Positions 55,828 through 64,000 of a stretch of DNA of 64,000 nucleotides are shown piece by piece. The DNA lies in contig JAUWMI010000006.1 of assembly GCA_030613245.1 (NCBI GenBank), positions 56,406 to 120,405 on the forward strand, given 5' to 3'. The notes below the pieces were generated by a model. The model worked only from the letters and a program-made list of their open reading frames with translations. It ran no database searches and was not told the DNA's origin. The stretch comes from Candidatus Sumerlaeota bacterium (lineage in GTDB: Bacteria > Sumerlaeota > Sumerlaeia > MWCT01 > JAUWMI01). The position numbers and the translations under genes were made by a program. How positions within the stretch are numbered: the stretch's first letter is position 1; each line of letters opens with the position of its first letter.

Positions 55828-56457
55828 TCAGTAGATCAGGAACTGAGTGCGGCGGTTTTTCTTCCACGCGCCTGCGTCGTGGCCAGGATCCACGGGACGT
55901 TCTTCCCCATAGCTAATGGTGTGGATTGTTCCCGGGTCAATACCTTTGCTTAGGAGGTATTCTTTAACGCTATTGGCACGGCGCTGGCCGAGGTTGTAAT
56001 TATACTCAATAGTGCCACGTTCGTCGCAGTGGCCTTCAATCTGGATCTGAATGCCAGGGTGCTGAAGGAGCCACTGGGCGTTGTTCTCAAGCATGGCTCT
56101 GGCTTCGCTGGTCAGCATAGCGCTGTCATAGTCGAAATAGACGGTTTTCAGCTCTGAGACGATCCCTCTAGGCTCCACGCGAATAGGAGCAGGCTCGGGA
56201 GGAGTGATTTCGGGAGGGACTGGCGTTTCGAGAGGGAGCATCTGGATCTGACCCAGGGGTTGGGCATCAACGATGTCGGGTGGAGGTGGCAGGATCTGAT
56301 CTTCCGGATAGATGGAGGCGGTCGTGGGCTTAGCGGGTCTCCATAATTGCCACCAGTGGTCACGCACTTGGGGCGATGTTCGACAGCCTGTTGCGAAGAC
56401 AGCGAGAGATAGAACAAGAGCGAATAAACTGGCGAGATAGGAACGGGAAATTTTCAT
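55828..56457 (-). CDS. pal: Peptidoglycan-associated lipoprotein Pal
   Basis: Outer-membrane lipoprotein that binds peptidoglycan and TolB. The 209 residues start after AAGGAGG. The lipobox is FATGCRTS with Cys25. A proline-rich stretch (about 65-95) leads to the OmpA/Pal domain: VYFDYDSAMLTSEARAML, IEGHCDERGTIEYNYNLGQR with the diaminopimelate-binding Asp and Arg pattern, and SYGEERPVDPGHD. A little longer than E. coli Pal owing to the proline-rich spacer. It sits between tolB and cpoB on the minus strand. Confidence 0.95.
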   Translation of the reverse strand: MKISRSYLASLFALVLSLAVFATGCRTSPQVRDHWWQLWRPAKPTTASIYPEDQILPPPPDIVDAQPLGQIQMLPLETPVPPEITPPEPAPIRVEPRGIVSELKTVYFDYDSAMLTSEARAMLENNAQWLLQHPGIQIQIEGHCDERGTIEYNYNLGQRRANSVKEYLLSKGIDPGTIHTISYGEERPVDPGHDAGAWKKNRRTQFLIY

Positions 56458-56536
56458 GCTTCAGTAGACCTCCTTCTGAAAGATTGCGTGTCTTGTATCG
56501 CGAGACGCGAAGAAATACAAGTGTTTTTTACATGGC

Positions 56537-57892
56537 TCAGGGCATTGCGGGCGACCAGGCCGGAGAATGATTCATGCCGGTGGAGGTCAAGGGCGTTTGG
56601 CCCGAGCCGTCAATGCACATGACGTAAATCTGCTGGGTCCCTGTGCGATCGGACGTAAAAACAAGGTGCTGGCCATCGGGAGCCCACGAGGGGCCTTCGT
56701 TGTTTCCCTGATTATGTGTGAGCTGAATCCAGTCTGAAGTTTCGAGATCCAGGAGGTAGATATTGAAGACGCCGAGGTGGCGAGCTGTGAATGCGATTTT
56801 GTTGCCTTTAGGCGACCAGGCTGTGGAGTCGTTATAGGTGCCTTTAAAGGTTAGGCGACGTGCGTTAAAGCCTTCGGAGTCCATGATGTAGAGTTGGGGT
56901 TGGCCGGAGCGGTCAGAGGTAAAGGCAATTTGATTGCCCTGTGGCGACCAGGAGGGGGAAGAATCAATGGCGCGGTTGAAGGTGAGGCGTTTGAGTTGCT
57001 GGCCGTTGCGATCCATGGTGTAGATTTCAGAGTTACCGTCTTTGCCGAGGGTGAGTGCAATGCGCTGGGCTTTTTCAGACCAGGCGGGTGATATATTGAA
57101 TCCAGGACGGCGAGAGATAAACCATAGTTTTCCGCCATTGCTGTAGACACCGCAAAGGTCAGGATTAAAGTCGCGATAGGTGGTGAAGTAAGCCTCGGTA
57201 GCATTGGCGCCCCAGCAAGGCGTGGCAGTGAGGGAACGTTCGGCAGTCAGGGGGTGTTGATTGTGGCCATCGACGTCCATGATGAAGATTTCCTTGTGGC
57301 CGAGGCGGCTGGAGACGAAGAGGATTTTAGTGTTGGCGATGCCCTCTTCGTGGGTGATGTATTTGATAATAAAGTCGGCGATGCGGTGGGCCAGGATGCG
57401 GTGCTCGGCAAGTGTATAGTCGGAAAAGGTTTTACCGAAGATGCGTTTGCCGGACGCGACGTCATAGAGTAAGCAATCAACCTCAAGTTGGTCGTCGGAG
57501 AGAGTATATGTGCCTTTAAGAAGGAAGGCGGCGGGGAGGCGCAGCCATTCGCCGAACTCAATTTTACCGGTGCGTTTATCGGCACGGTGATTTTGCTCAA
57601 CAAACTCCGGGTGTTCTGGGCGTCTGAAATAGCCAGAGAGCTCGAGATCGTTATAGATAATATTTGTGAGGAGAGCGGGGTCTTTAAACGCAGAGGCGCT
57701 TTTAGCATTGAAGTTGGGTATGGCTATGATTTCGCGAACACGGACTATGGGGCGAACCACACCGATGTCAATGACTTCGCCTGGAGCTTTAGGGGGAGCA
57801 GCTGGCTGAGGGACCGCGGTCGGCATGCTGAGAAGGAGTATACAGCCGGTGAGCAGAGCGGCGTGCCGCAGCCTCCAACACGACATTGGCAC
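56537..57892 (-). CDS. tolB: Tol-Pal system beta-propeller protein TolB
   Basis: Periplasmic protein that interacts with Pal. A signal peptide (ALLTGCILLLSMPTAV) precedes the N-terminal alpha/beta domain (IAIPNFNAKSASAFKDPA). Six WD-like propeller blades with the TolB repeat pattern follow (GNSEIYTMDRNGQQLKRLTF, SSPSWSPQGNQIAFTSDRSG, GPSWAPDGQHLVFTSDRTG). 451 residues, as normal. tolB-pal-cpoB is a conserved order, but tolQ, tolR and tolA, usually upstream, are replaced by a divergent kinase gene, so they must lie elsewhere. The 57893-58316 gap carries nothing that I can name. Confidence 0.95.
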   Translation of the reverse strand: MPMSCWRLRHAALLTGCILLLSMPTAVPQPAAPPKAPGEVIDIGVVRPIVRVREIIAIPNFNAKSASAFKDPALLTNIIYNDLELSGYFRRPEHPEFVEQNHRADKRTGKIEFGEWLRLPAAFLLKGTYTLSDDQLEVDCLLYDVASGKRIFGKTFSDYTLAEHRILAHRIADFIIKYITHEEGIANTKILFVSSRLGHKEIFIMDVDGHNQHPLTAERSLTATPCWGANATEAYFTTYRDFNPDLCGVYSNGGKLWFISRRPGFNISPAWSEKAQRIALTLGKDGNSEIYTMDRNGQQLKRLTFNRAIDSSPSWSPQGNQIAFTSDRSGQPQLYIMDSEGFNARRLTFKGTYNDSTAWSPKGNKIAFTARHLGVFNIYLLDLETSDWIQLTHNQGNNEGPSWAPDGQHLVFTSDRTGTQQIYVMCIDGSGQTPLTSTGMNHSPAWSPAMP

Positions 57893-58316
57893 AGTTATGA
57901 GTAACCTCCGTCAACAGAATTTGTACTCACTTCTAGCATTCCTGAAAAAATTTCCTGTTACCATACAGTGAGAAGGATGAATTGCAAGTACTTTTTGCCC
58001 GTAATAACCAATATGACCTGTAGTGGACCGTTTGGGTTTGTTTGGGTGATGAAGCGATAGGGGGCGTGCGGGGGAACATTGTTTATCAAGACGGCTGTTA
58101 GAATGGCGAACAAATTAGCTCTTGATTCGGAGAGAAGAGATGCGATAGAAGGGTGAATCGAAGATATGAAGAGACTTTTTGTGGCAGGAAGGGTCGCGAT
58201 GTTCGAAGGAAAGTGGTGATGACTTGAGTAAGATGCAAGGTGTATGTCTGCCTATTCTTTTTTGAGTAGTTTTCCAACAAGCGGTAAGGTTGGCAAGAGT
58301 GAAAGGGTGAGCGGCG

Positions 58317-59999
58317 ATGATAAAGCTGGTGGTGAAGAGGGCCGAGGGTGAGGAAGAGGTTCTCTCTCTGAAAAAGGATATGGTGACGATCGGACGGCAC
58401 CGAACGAACGATGTGGTGCTGCACGATGAGGCGGTTTCGCGGTTTCATGCAGAGATCGAACGGCGGGGGAATGAGTACTTTGTGCGGGATCTGGATAGCA
58501 AGAACGGCGTGTTTGTGAATGATAATCTGGTGCTAGAATGGAAGCTGGCAAACCGCGATCGTCTGCTTATAGGGAACACGGCCATTGAGTTTTTCATCCT
58601 GGGGCCTGGCGAAGATACCGCGACGGAAGAAGGGGTACGTCTTGTGGCAGATGATTCTGAGAGCGCATCGCTGACTGTGGATAAGAAGCTGGAAATGAGA
58701 GAGGGCCATAAGATTCTCTCGGACATTGATGCGTTGGCCGAGGGGCAGTTGGAGGATTTGCGGAGTCGGCTACACGCGCACTTGCAACTGAGCGAGGGTC
58801 TGGTAACCTCGATTCACCTGCCCGACTTGCTGGAACGAGTCATGATGATGATTCATGAGCAGATTCCGTATCAGCGAGGGGTGTTGATGCTGCACGATCC
58901 AGATGTGGATACATTTGTGCCGAAGGTGGTAAAGAACTTCAGTCTGAATAAGAAGAGTGAAGAGATTGCAGTGAGTCAAACGATCATCAATACGTGTATG
59001 AAGGAGCGTAGCGGTGTGATTTGCAGCGATGCCCGCAGAGACGAGCGGTTTGCGCAGGCTGACAGCGTGCAGAATTATGATCTCCGTTCGGTGTTATGCG
59101 TTCCGCTGATAGGGCGAGACCGCGATCTGGGGGTGATCCATCTGGATTCCAGCATCACTAATATTGCGTACCAGGAGGAGGACTTAACGTTTTTAATGGC
59201 GATAGCGAACGAGACGAGCCTTGCGCTGGAGAATTTCATGCTGCGGGAGGGAAGCCTGCGTAATGAAAAGATGGCAACGGTGGGGCGAACGATTTCCGGG
59301 TTATCGCATTACATTAAGAACATTTTGCTGATTTCCCAGGGGAGCAGTCTGGTGTTTGAGAAGGCGATTGAGGATGGTGATCTGGAAGAGCTACGCGAGG
59401 CGTGGACTTTGCTGAGAGTAAACAATGAGAAGTTGACCAAGCTTCTGCAGGATATGTTGCACTATGCGAAGGGCAAGCCGATGGATTTCCACCTGACCAA
59501 CGTGAACACGCTGATTCAGCAGCTCGTCGAGCAGGTGAAGATGAAGTTGGAGGTGGAGCACATTAAATTGAGTGTGCAGCTAGACGAGCGCCTACGCAAT
59601 AGCTGGCTTGATACGGAGGGCATTTATCGGTGTGTGCTGAATTTGCTGATCAATGCAATCGAGGCGCTGGAGGAGCGAAAAGAGGGGGGCGAGATTTCGA
59701 TCGTGACAGAGCTCCTGGACGATACGAAGTTTGCCGTGGTTGTACAGGATAACGGTACGGGCATTACGCCTGAAGCGATGGAGCATATTTATGATCCGTT
59801 TTATACGACCAAGGGATATAAGGGGACGGGATTAGGTCTGGCACTGACGAAGAAGATAGTGTTGGAAAACGGGGGGAAGATCGAGTGCCAGTCGGAACCG
59901 GACTATGGAACTTCCTTTATTTTAACCCTACCAATTCATCGCACGCCACCTGTTCCCCAAGAAGACCGCGATAGTTACTTCACGCCATTTATTGAGTAG
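58317..59999 (+). CDS. FHA-GAF sensor histidine kinase, cytoplasmic
   Basis: Soluble sensor kinase of 560 residues without membrane segments. An FHA domain at about 20-95 (MVTIGRHRTNDVVLHDEAVS, SRFHAEI, DLDSKNGVFVN) binds phosphothreonine peptides. A GAF domain at about 155-305 (SVLCVPLIGRDRDLGVIHLD) senses a small molecule. The HisKA-like dimer helix has His331 in GRTISGLSHYIKNIL, then HATPase boxes VQDNGTGI and GTGLGLALTKK. The FHA front could read the product of a Hanks-type kinase, for example the fusion protein nearby (inference). No response regulator gene adjoins it, so it may act on a distant partner. Confidence 0.92.
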   Translation: MIKLVVKRAEGEEEVLSLKKDMVTIGRHRTNDVVLHDEAVSRFHAEIERRGNEYFVRDLDSKNGVFVNDNLVLEWKLANRDRLLIGNTAIEFFILGPGEDTATEEGVRLVADDSESASLTVDKKLEMREGHKILSDIDALAEGQLEDLRSRLHAHLQLSEGLVTSIHLPDLLERVMMMIHEQIPYQRGVLMLHDPDVDTFVPKVVKNFSLNKKSEEIAVSQTIINTCMKERSGVICSDARRDERFAQADSVQNYDLRSVLCVPLIGRDRDLGVIHLDSSITNIAYQEEDLTFLMAIANETSLALENFMLREGSLRNEKMATVGRTISGLSHYIKNILLISQGSSLVFEKAIEDGDLEELREAWTLLRVNNEKLTKLLQDMLHYAKGKPMDFHLTNVNTLIQQLVEQVKMKLEVEHIKLSVQLDERLRNSWLDTEGIYRCVLNLLINAIEALEERKEGGEISIVTELLDDTKFAVVVQDNGTGITPEAMEHIYDPFYTTKGYKGTGLGLALTKKIVLENGGKIECQSEPDYGTSFILTLPIHRTPPVPQEDRDSYFTPFIE

Positions 60000-60026
60000 T
60001 CGCTTGATGGTAATGGTAGAAGGCGA

Positions 60027-60215
60027 TCATGTAGGCAAAGAGATCTTACATTTCGTCAAGAGCACTATGGTCATGGAGTGCTCGGAAGCAGGCAGACGGC
60101 ACCTCACTAATATCGCTCTTCTTTGAGAGCTGTGACTGTCTTCCTCCAGCAGTTCATGCACCTGCTTCAGCCCTAGTCGTATCAACGCCAGGATTACTTC
60201 CACGTCGCCTAACAT
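60027..60215 (-). CDS. Possible small hypothetical protein
   Basis: A 62-codon minus frame begins MLGDVEVILALIRLGLKQVH and continues with an acidic helix (ELLEEDSHSSQRR). The first half looks like a plausible amphipathic helix pair, the second half does not. GGCAAGAATAAAGGCA precedes the ATG, a poor ribosome site. It could be the start of a truncated gene. Nothing else is visible in 60000-60355. Confidence 0.2.
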   Translation of the reverse strand: MLGDVEVILALIRLGLKQVHELLEEDSHSSQRRAILVRCRLPASEHSMTIVLLTKCKISLPT

Positions 60216-60355
60216 TGCCTTTATTCTTGCCTCTTCTGATCTTCTTCCGTATCTACTTCATTATCCCCGGCCTCTTGATTTTCCGGTTGACTCTTTACTT
60301 ATCTACTATTAGGCCAGAAAACGATTGGCTTCATGTCTTTAACTAATTTTAGGAA

Positions 60356-61657
60356 ATGCTAATGAGATGGCATAAGTTTATACTAATAGTAGTGTTTGTT
60401 ATTGAAATTGGAATGCTAAGTTTTTTAAGAGGCAAATTTGGAATTTATTACAGCCCTATAATACTTTTCTTAGCTTCACTGTTTATTGGCATATATCCTA
60501 TTATAGTTTCATATAAGAATAAGATTACTGCATACGAAACAGCTTCCATTATCCCACCTGATAGAGTGAAAATAGCGTTAATAATAAGTTCAATTGTTAT
60601 AGGGATACTTATAAGTTCGATTTATCTATCAAAAATTTTTACAGATTATGAAATTGATACAAAAAAAAGCGATATTATTCCATGTATTAATATTCTGGTA
60701 ACTAGAGTTCTTAATAATGAGTTTCCGTATAAGACAATTTCTGATTGGGGTTATGACTTATTTCCTAATTATATGCCACTCACATGGATGCCCTTTATAA
60801 TTGCCAAAATAATAAACTTTGATTTCCGCTGGTTAGCATTTTCAGTCTGGTGCCTTAGTGTAGCTTTCTACACATTGGTTTTATTAAGAAAGAATTTGCC
60901 CTTGATTCATAGTGCGTTTCTCTCATTATTGCCCTTTCTTGTTCTTTTAACATTTCTGAGATATGAACCGCATGTATTTGCATACACTATTGAACCTCTA
61001 ATGGCCGGCTACTATCTCATTCTTTCACTAACTATTCTAAGCAAATCAAATCTTATAAGAGCCATTGGCCTAATTTTATGTCTACTATCCCGTTATTCGC
61101 TCATATTGTGGATACCGTTCTATCTCACTACAGTATTCTTCCTGGAGAAAAAGAGAAATGCAATTATTATCCTAGTACTTGTTCTCATAGCTATTTTCCT
61201 AGTTTACTACTTACCCTTCGTGTCAAGTGATTGGACAGTTGTCAAAAAGGGACATGAGTATTACACAACATGTGCTCTAGGTGAATGGAACCTCTGGCAA
61301 GATCAGGGTGATAAACCCTACCATTTATTCAGAGGGGTGGGATTTGCGTGTTACTTCTATGACTTTCTGGATGGCAATTTAAAGGATAGGTTGAGAATAT
61401 TACAGAGCGTTCATCTCATTATTTCTATTTTATCGGTTTTCATTCTGGGATTCTTATACATAAGTCTGAAGAAACAAGTCGATTATAAACTTTACCTCTT
61501 ATTCAGCCTAAAAACATACTTAACTTTTTTCTATAACTTCATTCAGGTTCCTTATACTTACTTATTTATGGTTCCGCTGTTTATTTCATTAGTCATAATA
61601 TTAGTAATTTTTGCATCAACTGTAAGCAGACCGGAGCTTCCAAAAAACAGTGGATGA
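60356..61657 (+). CDS. Polytopic membrane protein, possible GT-C type glycosyltransferase
   Basis: Integral inner-membrane protein of 433 residues with about ten hydrophobic segments, no named family. A loop after the third segment has DYEIDTKKSDI and PNYMPLTWMPF, spaced like the first periplasmic loop of GT-C/GT87 mannosyltransferases (inference). The gene is markedly more AT-rich than its neighbours and uses AT-ending codons (ATA, TTA, AAT), a sign of recent acquisition. It is isolated and convergent with the sugar transporter, ending in a small GGATGAAA-CT-TTTCATCC hairpin at 61652-61669. An O-antigen ligase or polymerase is less likely from the loop pattern. Confidence 0.6.
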   Translation: MLMRWHKFILIVVFVIEIGMLSFLRGKFGIYYSPIILFLASLFIGIYPIIVSYKNKITAYETASIIPPDRVKIALIISSIVIGILISSIYLSKIFTDYEIDTKKSDIIPCINILVTRVLNNEFPYKTISDWGYDLFPNYMPLTWMPFIIAKIINFDFRWLAFSVWCLSVAFYTLVLLRKNLPLIHSAFLSLLPFLVLLTFLRYEPHVFAYTIEPLMAGYYLILSLTILSKSNLIRAIGLILCLLSRYSLILWIPFYLTTVFFLEKKRNAIIILVLVLIAIFLVYYLPFVSSDWTVVKKGHEYYTTCALGEWNLWQDQGDKPYHLFRGVGFACYFYDFLDGNLKDRLRILQSVHLIISILSVFILGFLYISLKKQVDYKLYLLFSLKTYLTFFYNFIQVPYTYLFMVPLFISLVIILVIFASTVSRPELPKNSG

Positions 61658-61675
61658 AACTTTTCATCCTATTTG

Positions 61676-62515
61676 TTAGCCTTTTAATCCCGTTAGCGTA
61701 ATTCCCTGGATAAAGTATTTCTGTGCGAAGAAGAAGACGAGGACAACCGGAATGGTCATCATCACAGAGGCTGCCATCAGCAGGCTCCACTCACTACCGT
61801 GGAGGTGGTTGAACGACTGAAGGCCGATGGTCAGGGTCATGAGATGCTTGTCGTAAATATAGATGAGAGGGCCCAGAAAATCATTCCACGTCCACATGAA
61901 CTGGAAAATTACTACGGCGGTCAATGCGGGCTTGATTAGCGGAAGCATGATCTTCCAGAAAATCCTGAGGTAGCCGCACCCGTCAATCTTGGCAGCGTCT
62001 TCCAGATCGCGCGGGATCGTGAGGAAGAATTGACGGAGCAGAAAAATAAAAAATGCTGTGCCGAAAAAGGTAGGAAGCCACAGTGGCTTCAGCGTATTGA
62101 CCATGCCGAGCTTGGAAAATATAAGAAACACAGGGATCATGGTAACCTGAACCGGTAACATCATCGTGCTCAAGACAAGCAGGAAAACGGCATCTCGACC
62201 GGGCCAGCGGAGCCGCGCAAATGCAAAGGCTACGAGGGAACATGAGATAACCGTGCCAGCGATGCTGAGCAGTGTGACGTACATGGTATTGAGAAAACAG
62301 CGCAAGAAATTCATGTAGGTCAGCGCCTTCGTATAATTCTGCCACGCCACAGGCCAGGGGATCATAATGCGCCCAACAGACGAAATGTCTTGAACCTGCT
62401 GGTCTGTTTTCAGCGACGTTGCGATGGTCCAGAGAAACGGCGCCATGAAAGCCAATGCGCCAACGATAATGACGGTGAGAAGAAGCGCTCGGCGTGTGAA
62501 TTGTTTTGCTTTCAC
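61676..62515 (-). CDS. Carbohydrate ABC transporter permease, MalG type
   Basis: Inner-membrane permease for an oligosaccharide or sugar importer (CUT1 family). The 279 residues have six membrane segments and the EAA loop EDAAKIDGCGYLRIFWKIML near residues 170-190, where the ATPase docks. A GITLTGLKG ending is typical of MalG-like proteins. It starts four bases after the end of the fused permease gene, so the two are translated together. No ATPase gene is present within the window. The substrate is unknown. Confidence 0.92.
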   Translation of the reverse strand: MKAKQFTRRALLLTVIIVGALAFMAPFLWTIATSLKTDQQVQDISSVGRIMIPWPVAWQNYTKALTYMNFLRCFLNTMYVTLLSIAGTVISCSLVAFAFARLRWPGRDAVFLLVLSTMMLPVQVTMIPVFLIFSKLGMVNTLKPLWLPTFFGTAFFIFLLRQFFLTIPRDLEDAAKIDGCGYLRIFWKIMLPLIKPALTAVVIFQFMWTWNDFLGPLIYIYDKHLMTLTIGLQSFNHLHGSEWSLLMAASVMMTIPVVLVFFFAQKYFIQGITLTGLKG

Positions 62516-62519
62516 TCTC

Positions 62520-64000
62520 TTATTTTTCCTCGCCCTCGTAGAATACCCATTTGGGCGCCAGCTTGATCTGAAGGAGCGTTAATGCGAAAATGATTACAAA
62601 CAGCACCCAGGCCAGGGCTGAGGCATATCCCATCTTGAAGTACGAAAAGGCGTTGTTAAATAGATAGTAGACGAAGAAGAGCAACGAGTCGGCAGGGCCA
62701 ACAGTTGGAGGGTTGCTGACTACGTATGCCTGCGTGAAAATTTGAAAATACCCGATAGTGCCTATAATAAGATTGAAGAATATATATGGCGACAACATAG
62801 GAAGAGTGATGTGCAGGAATTTGGCCCACCAGTTGCTCCCGTCAATGTCTGCCGCCTCGTATAGGTGGCGCGGAATTCCTTTGAGGCCCGCCAGCCAGAT
62901 TACCATACTGGATCCGGATTGCCAGAGCAGCATCAAGATCAAGGCGGCTTTCGCCCACTTCTGGCTCCAGAACCAGTTCGGGCTGGGCAAGCCGATCCCG
63001 CGCAAGCCGATTGCTACAATGCCGACCTGGGGGTTGAGGAGCCATAGCCAGAGAATGGCGGTGGCAACAATCGGGACAATCGCTGGCAGATAATAGAGCG
63101 TGCGATATACGGCAATGCCGCGAACCTCGGTGTTGAGCAGCATGGCAATCGTCAGCCCGATGATCATGCCCAGCGGCACTCCAATGACGGTGATATAAAT
63201 AGTATTCCAGAGGCTTTTCCAGAAGAAGGCGTCATTGGGAGTTATTACTGAGGCGCCATTATTCTGGCTCCAGTGAAAGCCAATCATCTTTATGAAATTA
63301 TCCAGCCCGACGAACTTTGCCGGATGAACAACATCATACTGGCAAAAACTAAACACCATGGAGATGAACATGGGACCGGCCCAGAGTACCGCAAATCCGA
63401 TAAGCCATGGCGAGGCAAACAGCAGCCCTGCAAACGCCTCCCGGCGGTACATCCGATTGCGCCTCATTATCAGCACTGCTGCACGTATGGCAAAAAGTAG
63501 AATTGCCATGCTCAGGGCAAGTCCAATCAGGAGGACCACGTTCCAATTCAGATATGGATACGGCTTTGGATGAATCAGCCTATCGAGTTCTTCCTGGACG
63601 CGTCTCGTCGCTAGATTCAGGGCCTCTTTGGCGCTCATCACATGAAAGGTTGCATTGTCAAGGGAACGGGCATGTTCGTCCCAGAGCATCTGGCCGACTG
63701 GTGTGACTGGCCGATATTTGCTGATCTCCATGAGCTGGAGAAACGTCTGGATGGCCTGCCGTGTGTTTTCATTAGGGGGAGGAAAGTGCTGAAAGATAAC
63801 CTGATTCATACTACGTTGGGCAGACAGGCGCGGAATGTAGAAGGGCTTTCCAACGGAGGCATTGTAGAGCTTTTGGGCGTTGCCTTCATAGAGTCGTCCC
63901 TCGAGAAACGTTAACCACTTAGCCAGCTCCCATGCTTCCTCGACGTGCTTTGCACCCTTGGGAATCACCATGGCAAATCCACCAGACCAGGTGAGCGGCG
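62520..64000 (-). CDS. Sugar ABC transporter: solute-binding protein fused to MalF-type permease, 5' end outside
   Basis: Partial gene; the frame is open through the right edge, upstream of the first internal Met (63971). Visible part: the last about 140 residues of an extracellular solute-binding protein (MVIPKGAKHVEEAWELAKWL, FLQLMEISKYRPVTPVGQML), a first membrane segment (NWNVVLLIGLALSMAILLFA), then a complete MalF-like permease with LLFASPWLIGFAVLWAGP at the start, and the EAA loop LYEAADIDGSNWWAKFLHIT. The binding protein is thereby tethered to the permease N-terminus. Such tethered forms are known for some ABC importers, but in the sugar CUT1 family separate genes are usual. The reading frame is continuous across the junction. 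Confidence 0.88.
   Translation of the reverse strand, partial: PLTWSGGFAMVIPKGAKHVEEAWELAKWLTFLEGRLYEGNAQKLYNASVGKPFYIPRLSAQRSMNQVIFQHFPPPNENTRQAIQTFLQLMEISKYRPVTPVGQMLWDEHARSLDNATFHVMSAKEALNLATRRVQEELDRLIHPKPYPYLNWNVVLLIGLALSMAILLFAIRAAVLIMRRNRMYRREAFAGLLFASPWLIGFAVLWAGPMFISMVFSFCQYDVVHPAKFVGLDNFIKMIGFHWSQNNGASVITPNDAFFWKSLWNTIYITVIGVPLGMIIGLTIAMLLNTEVRGIAVYRTLYYLPAIVPIVATAILWLWLLNPQVGIVAIGLRGIGLPSPNWFWSQKWAKAALILMLLWQSGSSMVIWLAGLKGIPRHLYEAADIDGSNWWAKFLHITLPMLSPYIFFNLIIGTIGYFQIFTQAYVVSNPPTVGPADSLLFFVYYLFNNAFSYFKMGYASALAWVLFVIIFALTLLQIKLAPKWVFYEGEEK

Overview
The window is a 64 kb piece of chromosome from an uncultivated-looking, diderm (Gram-negative type) bacterium. Evidence for the outer membrane is a tolB-pal-cpoB cluster, lipoproteins and type IV pilus genes. 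Base composition is moderate and mixed start codons (ATG/GTG/TTG) are used. The combination of a large (Bacillus-type) SRP RNA, an Hsp70-TPR-Ser/Thr-kinase fusion, secreted proteins with Pro-Thr linkers and many dispersed palindromes fits one of the poorly cultivated phyla (Sumerlaeota-, Hydrogenedentota- or Omnitrophota-like). That placement is inference only: no 16S rRNA or ribosomal protein gene is present.

Layout. 1-7.3 kb: partial priA, pilT with its promoter and terminator, a GT4 glycosyltransferase, ddl, an unknown membrane-anchored protein and an SGNH-like protein. 7.3-12.5 kb: a minus-strand type IV pilus/type II secretion type operon with two PilC/GspF platform proteins, three minor-pilin-like genes and a major-pilin-like protein carrying an inserted zinc ribbon. 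12.5-17 kb: a frameshifted WG-repeat protein with the remnant of a paralogue, a lipoprotein of glycosyl-hydrolase-like type, and a glycosyltransferase. 17.3-17.6 kb: tRNA-Val and tRNA-Asp. 17.8-20.8 kb: a secreted D-aminoacylase gene lying between two perfect 65-bp direct repeats. 21-28.6 kb: secreted alpha/beta hydrolase, peroxiredoxin, a LamG-like secreted protein, a Gfo/Idh/MocA oxidoreductase, an eIF2B-like/molybdopterin gene pair and a polyprenyl synthase. 28.9-38.8 kb: Na/Pi cotransporter, exported AmmeMemoRadiSam-type radical SAM plus DUF362 pair, and a two-component operon (kinase, NtrC-type regulator, small membrane protein, double receiver) ending in a branched terminator. 39.15-39.42 kb: large SRP RNA. 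39.7-50.4 kb: comEC, a secreted protein, an aminotransferase, gyrB and gyrA. 50.7-59.9 kb: the Hsp70-kinase fusion, tolB-pal-cpoB, and an FHA-GAF histidine kinase. 60.3-64 kb: an AT-rich membrane protein and a sugar ABC transporter in which the solute-binding protein is fused to the permease.

The two most unusual points are (i) three secreted proteins that end in the same pattern, a Pro/Thr linker followed by W-x-x-Y-(E/Y) at the very C-terminus, which looks like an undescribed sorting or anchoring tag, and (ii) the single-chain Hsp70-TPR-protein kinase. The intergenic DNA carries at least four families of short dispersed palindromes or REP-like elements. No CRISPR array, transposase, integrase or rRNA gene was found.
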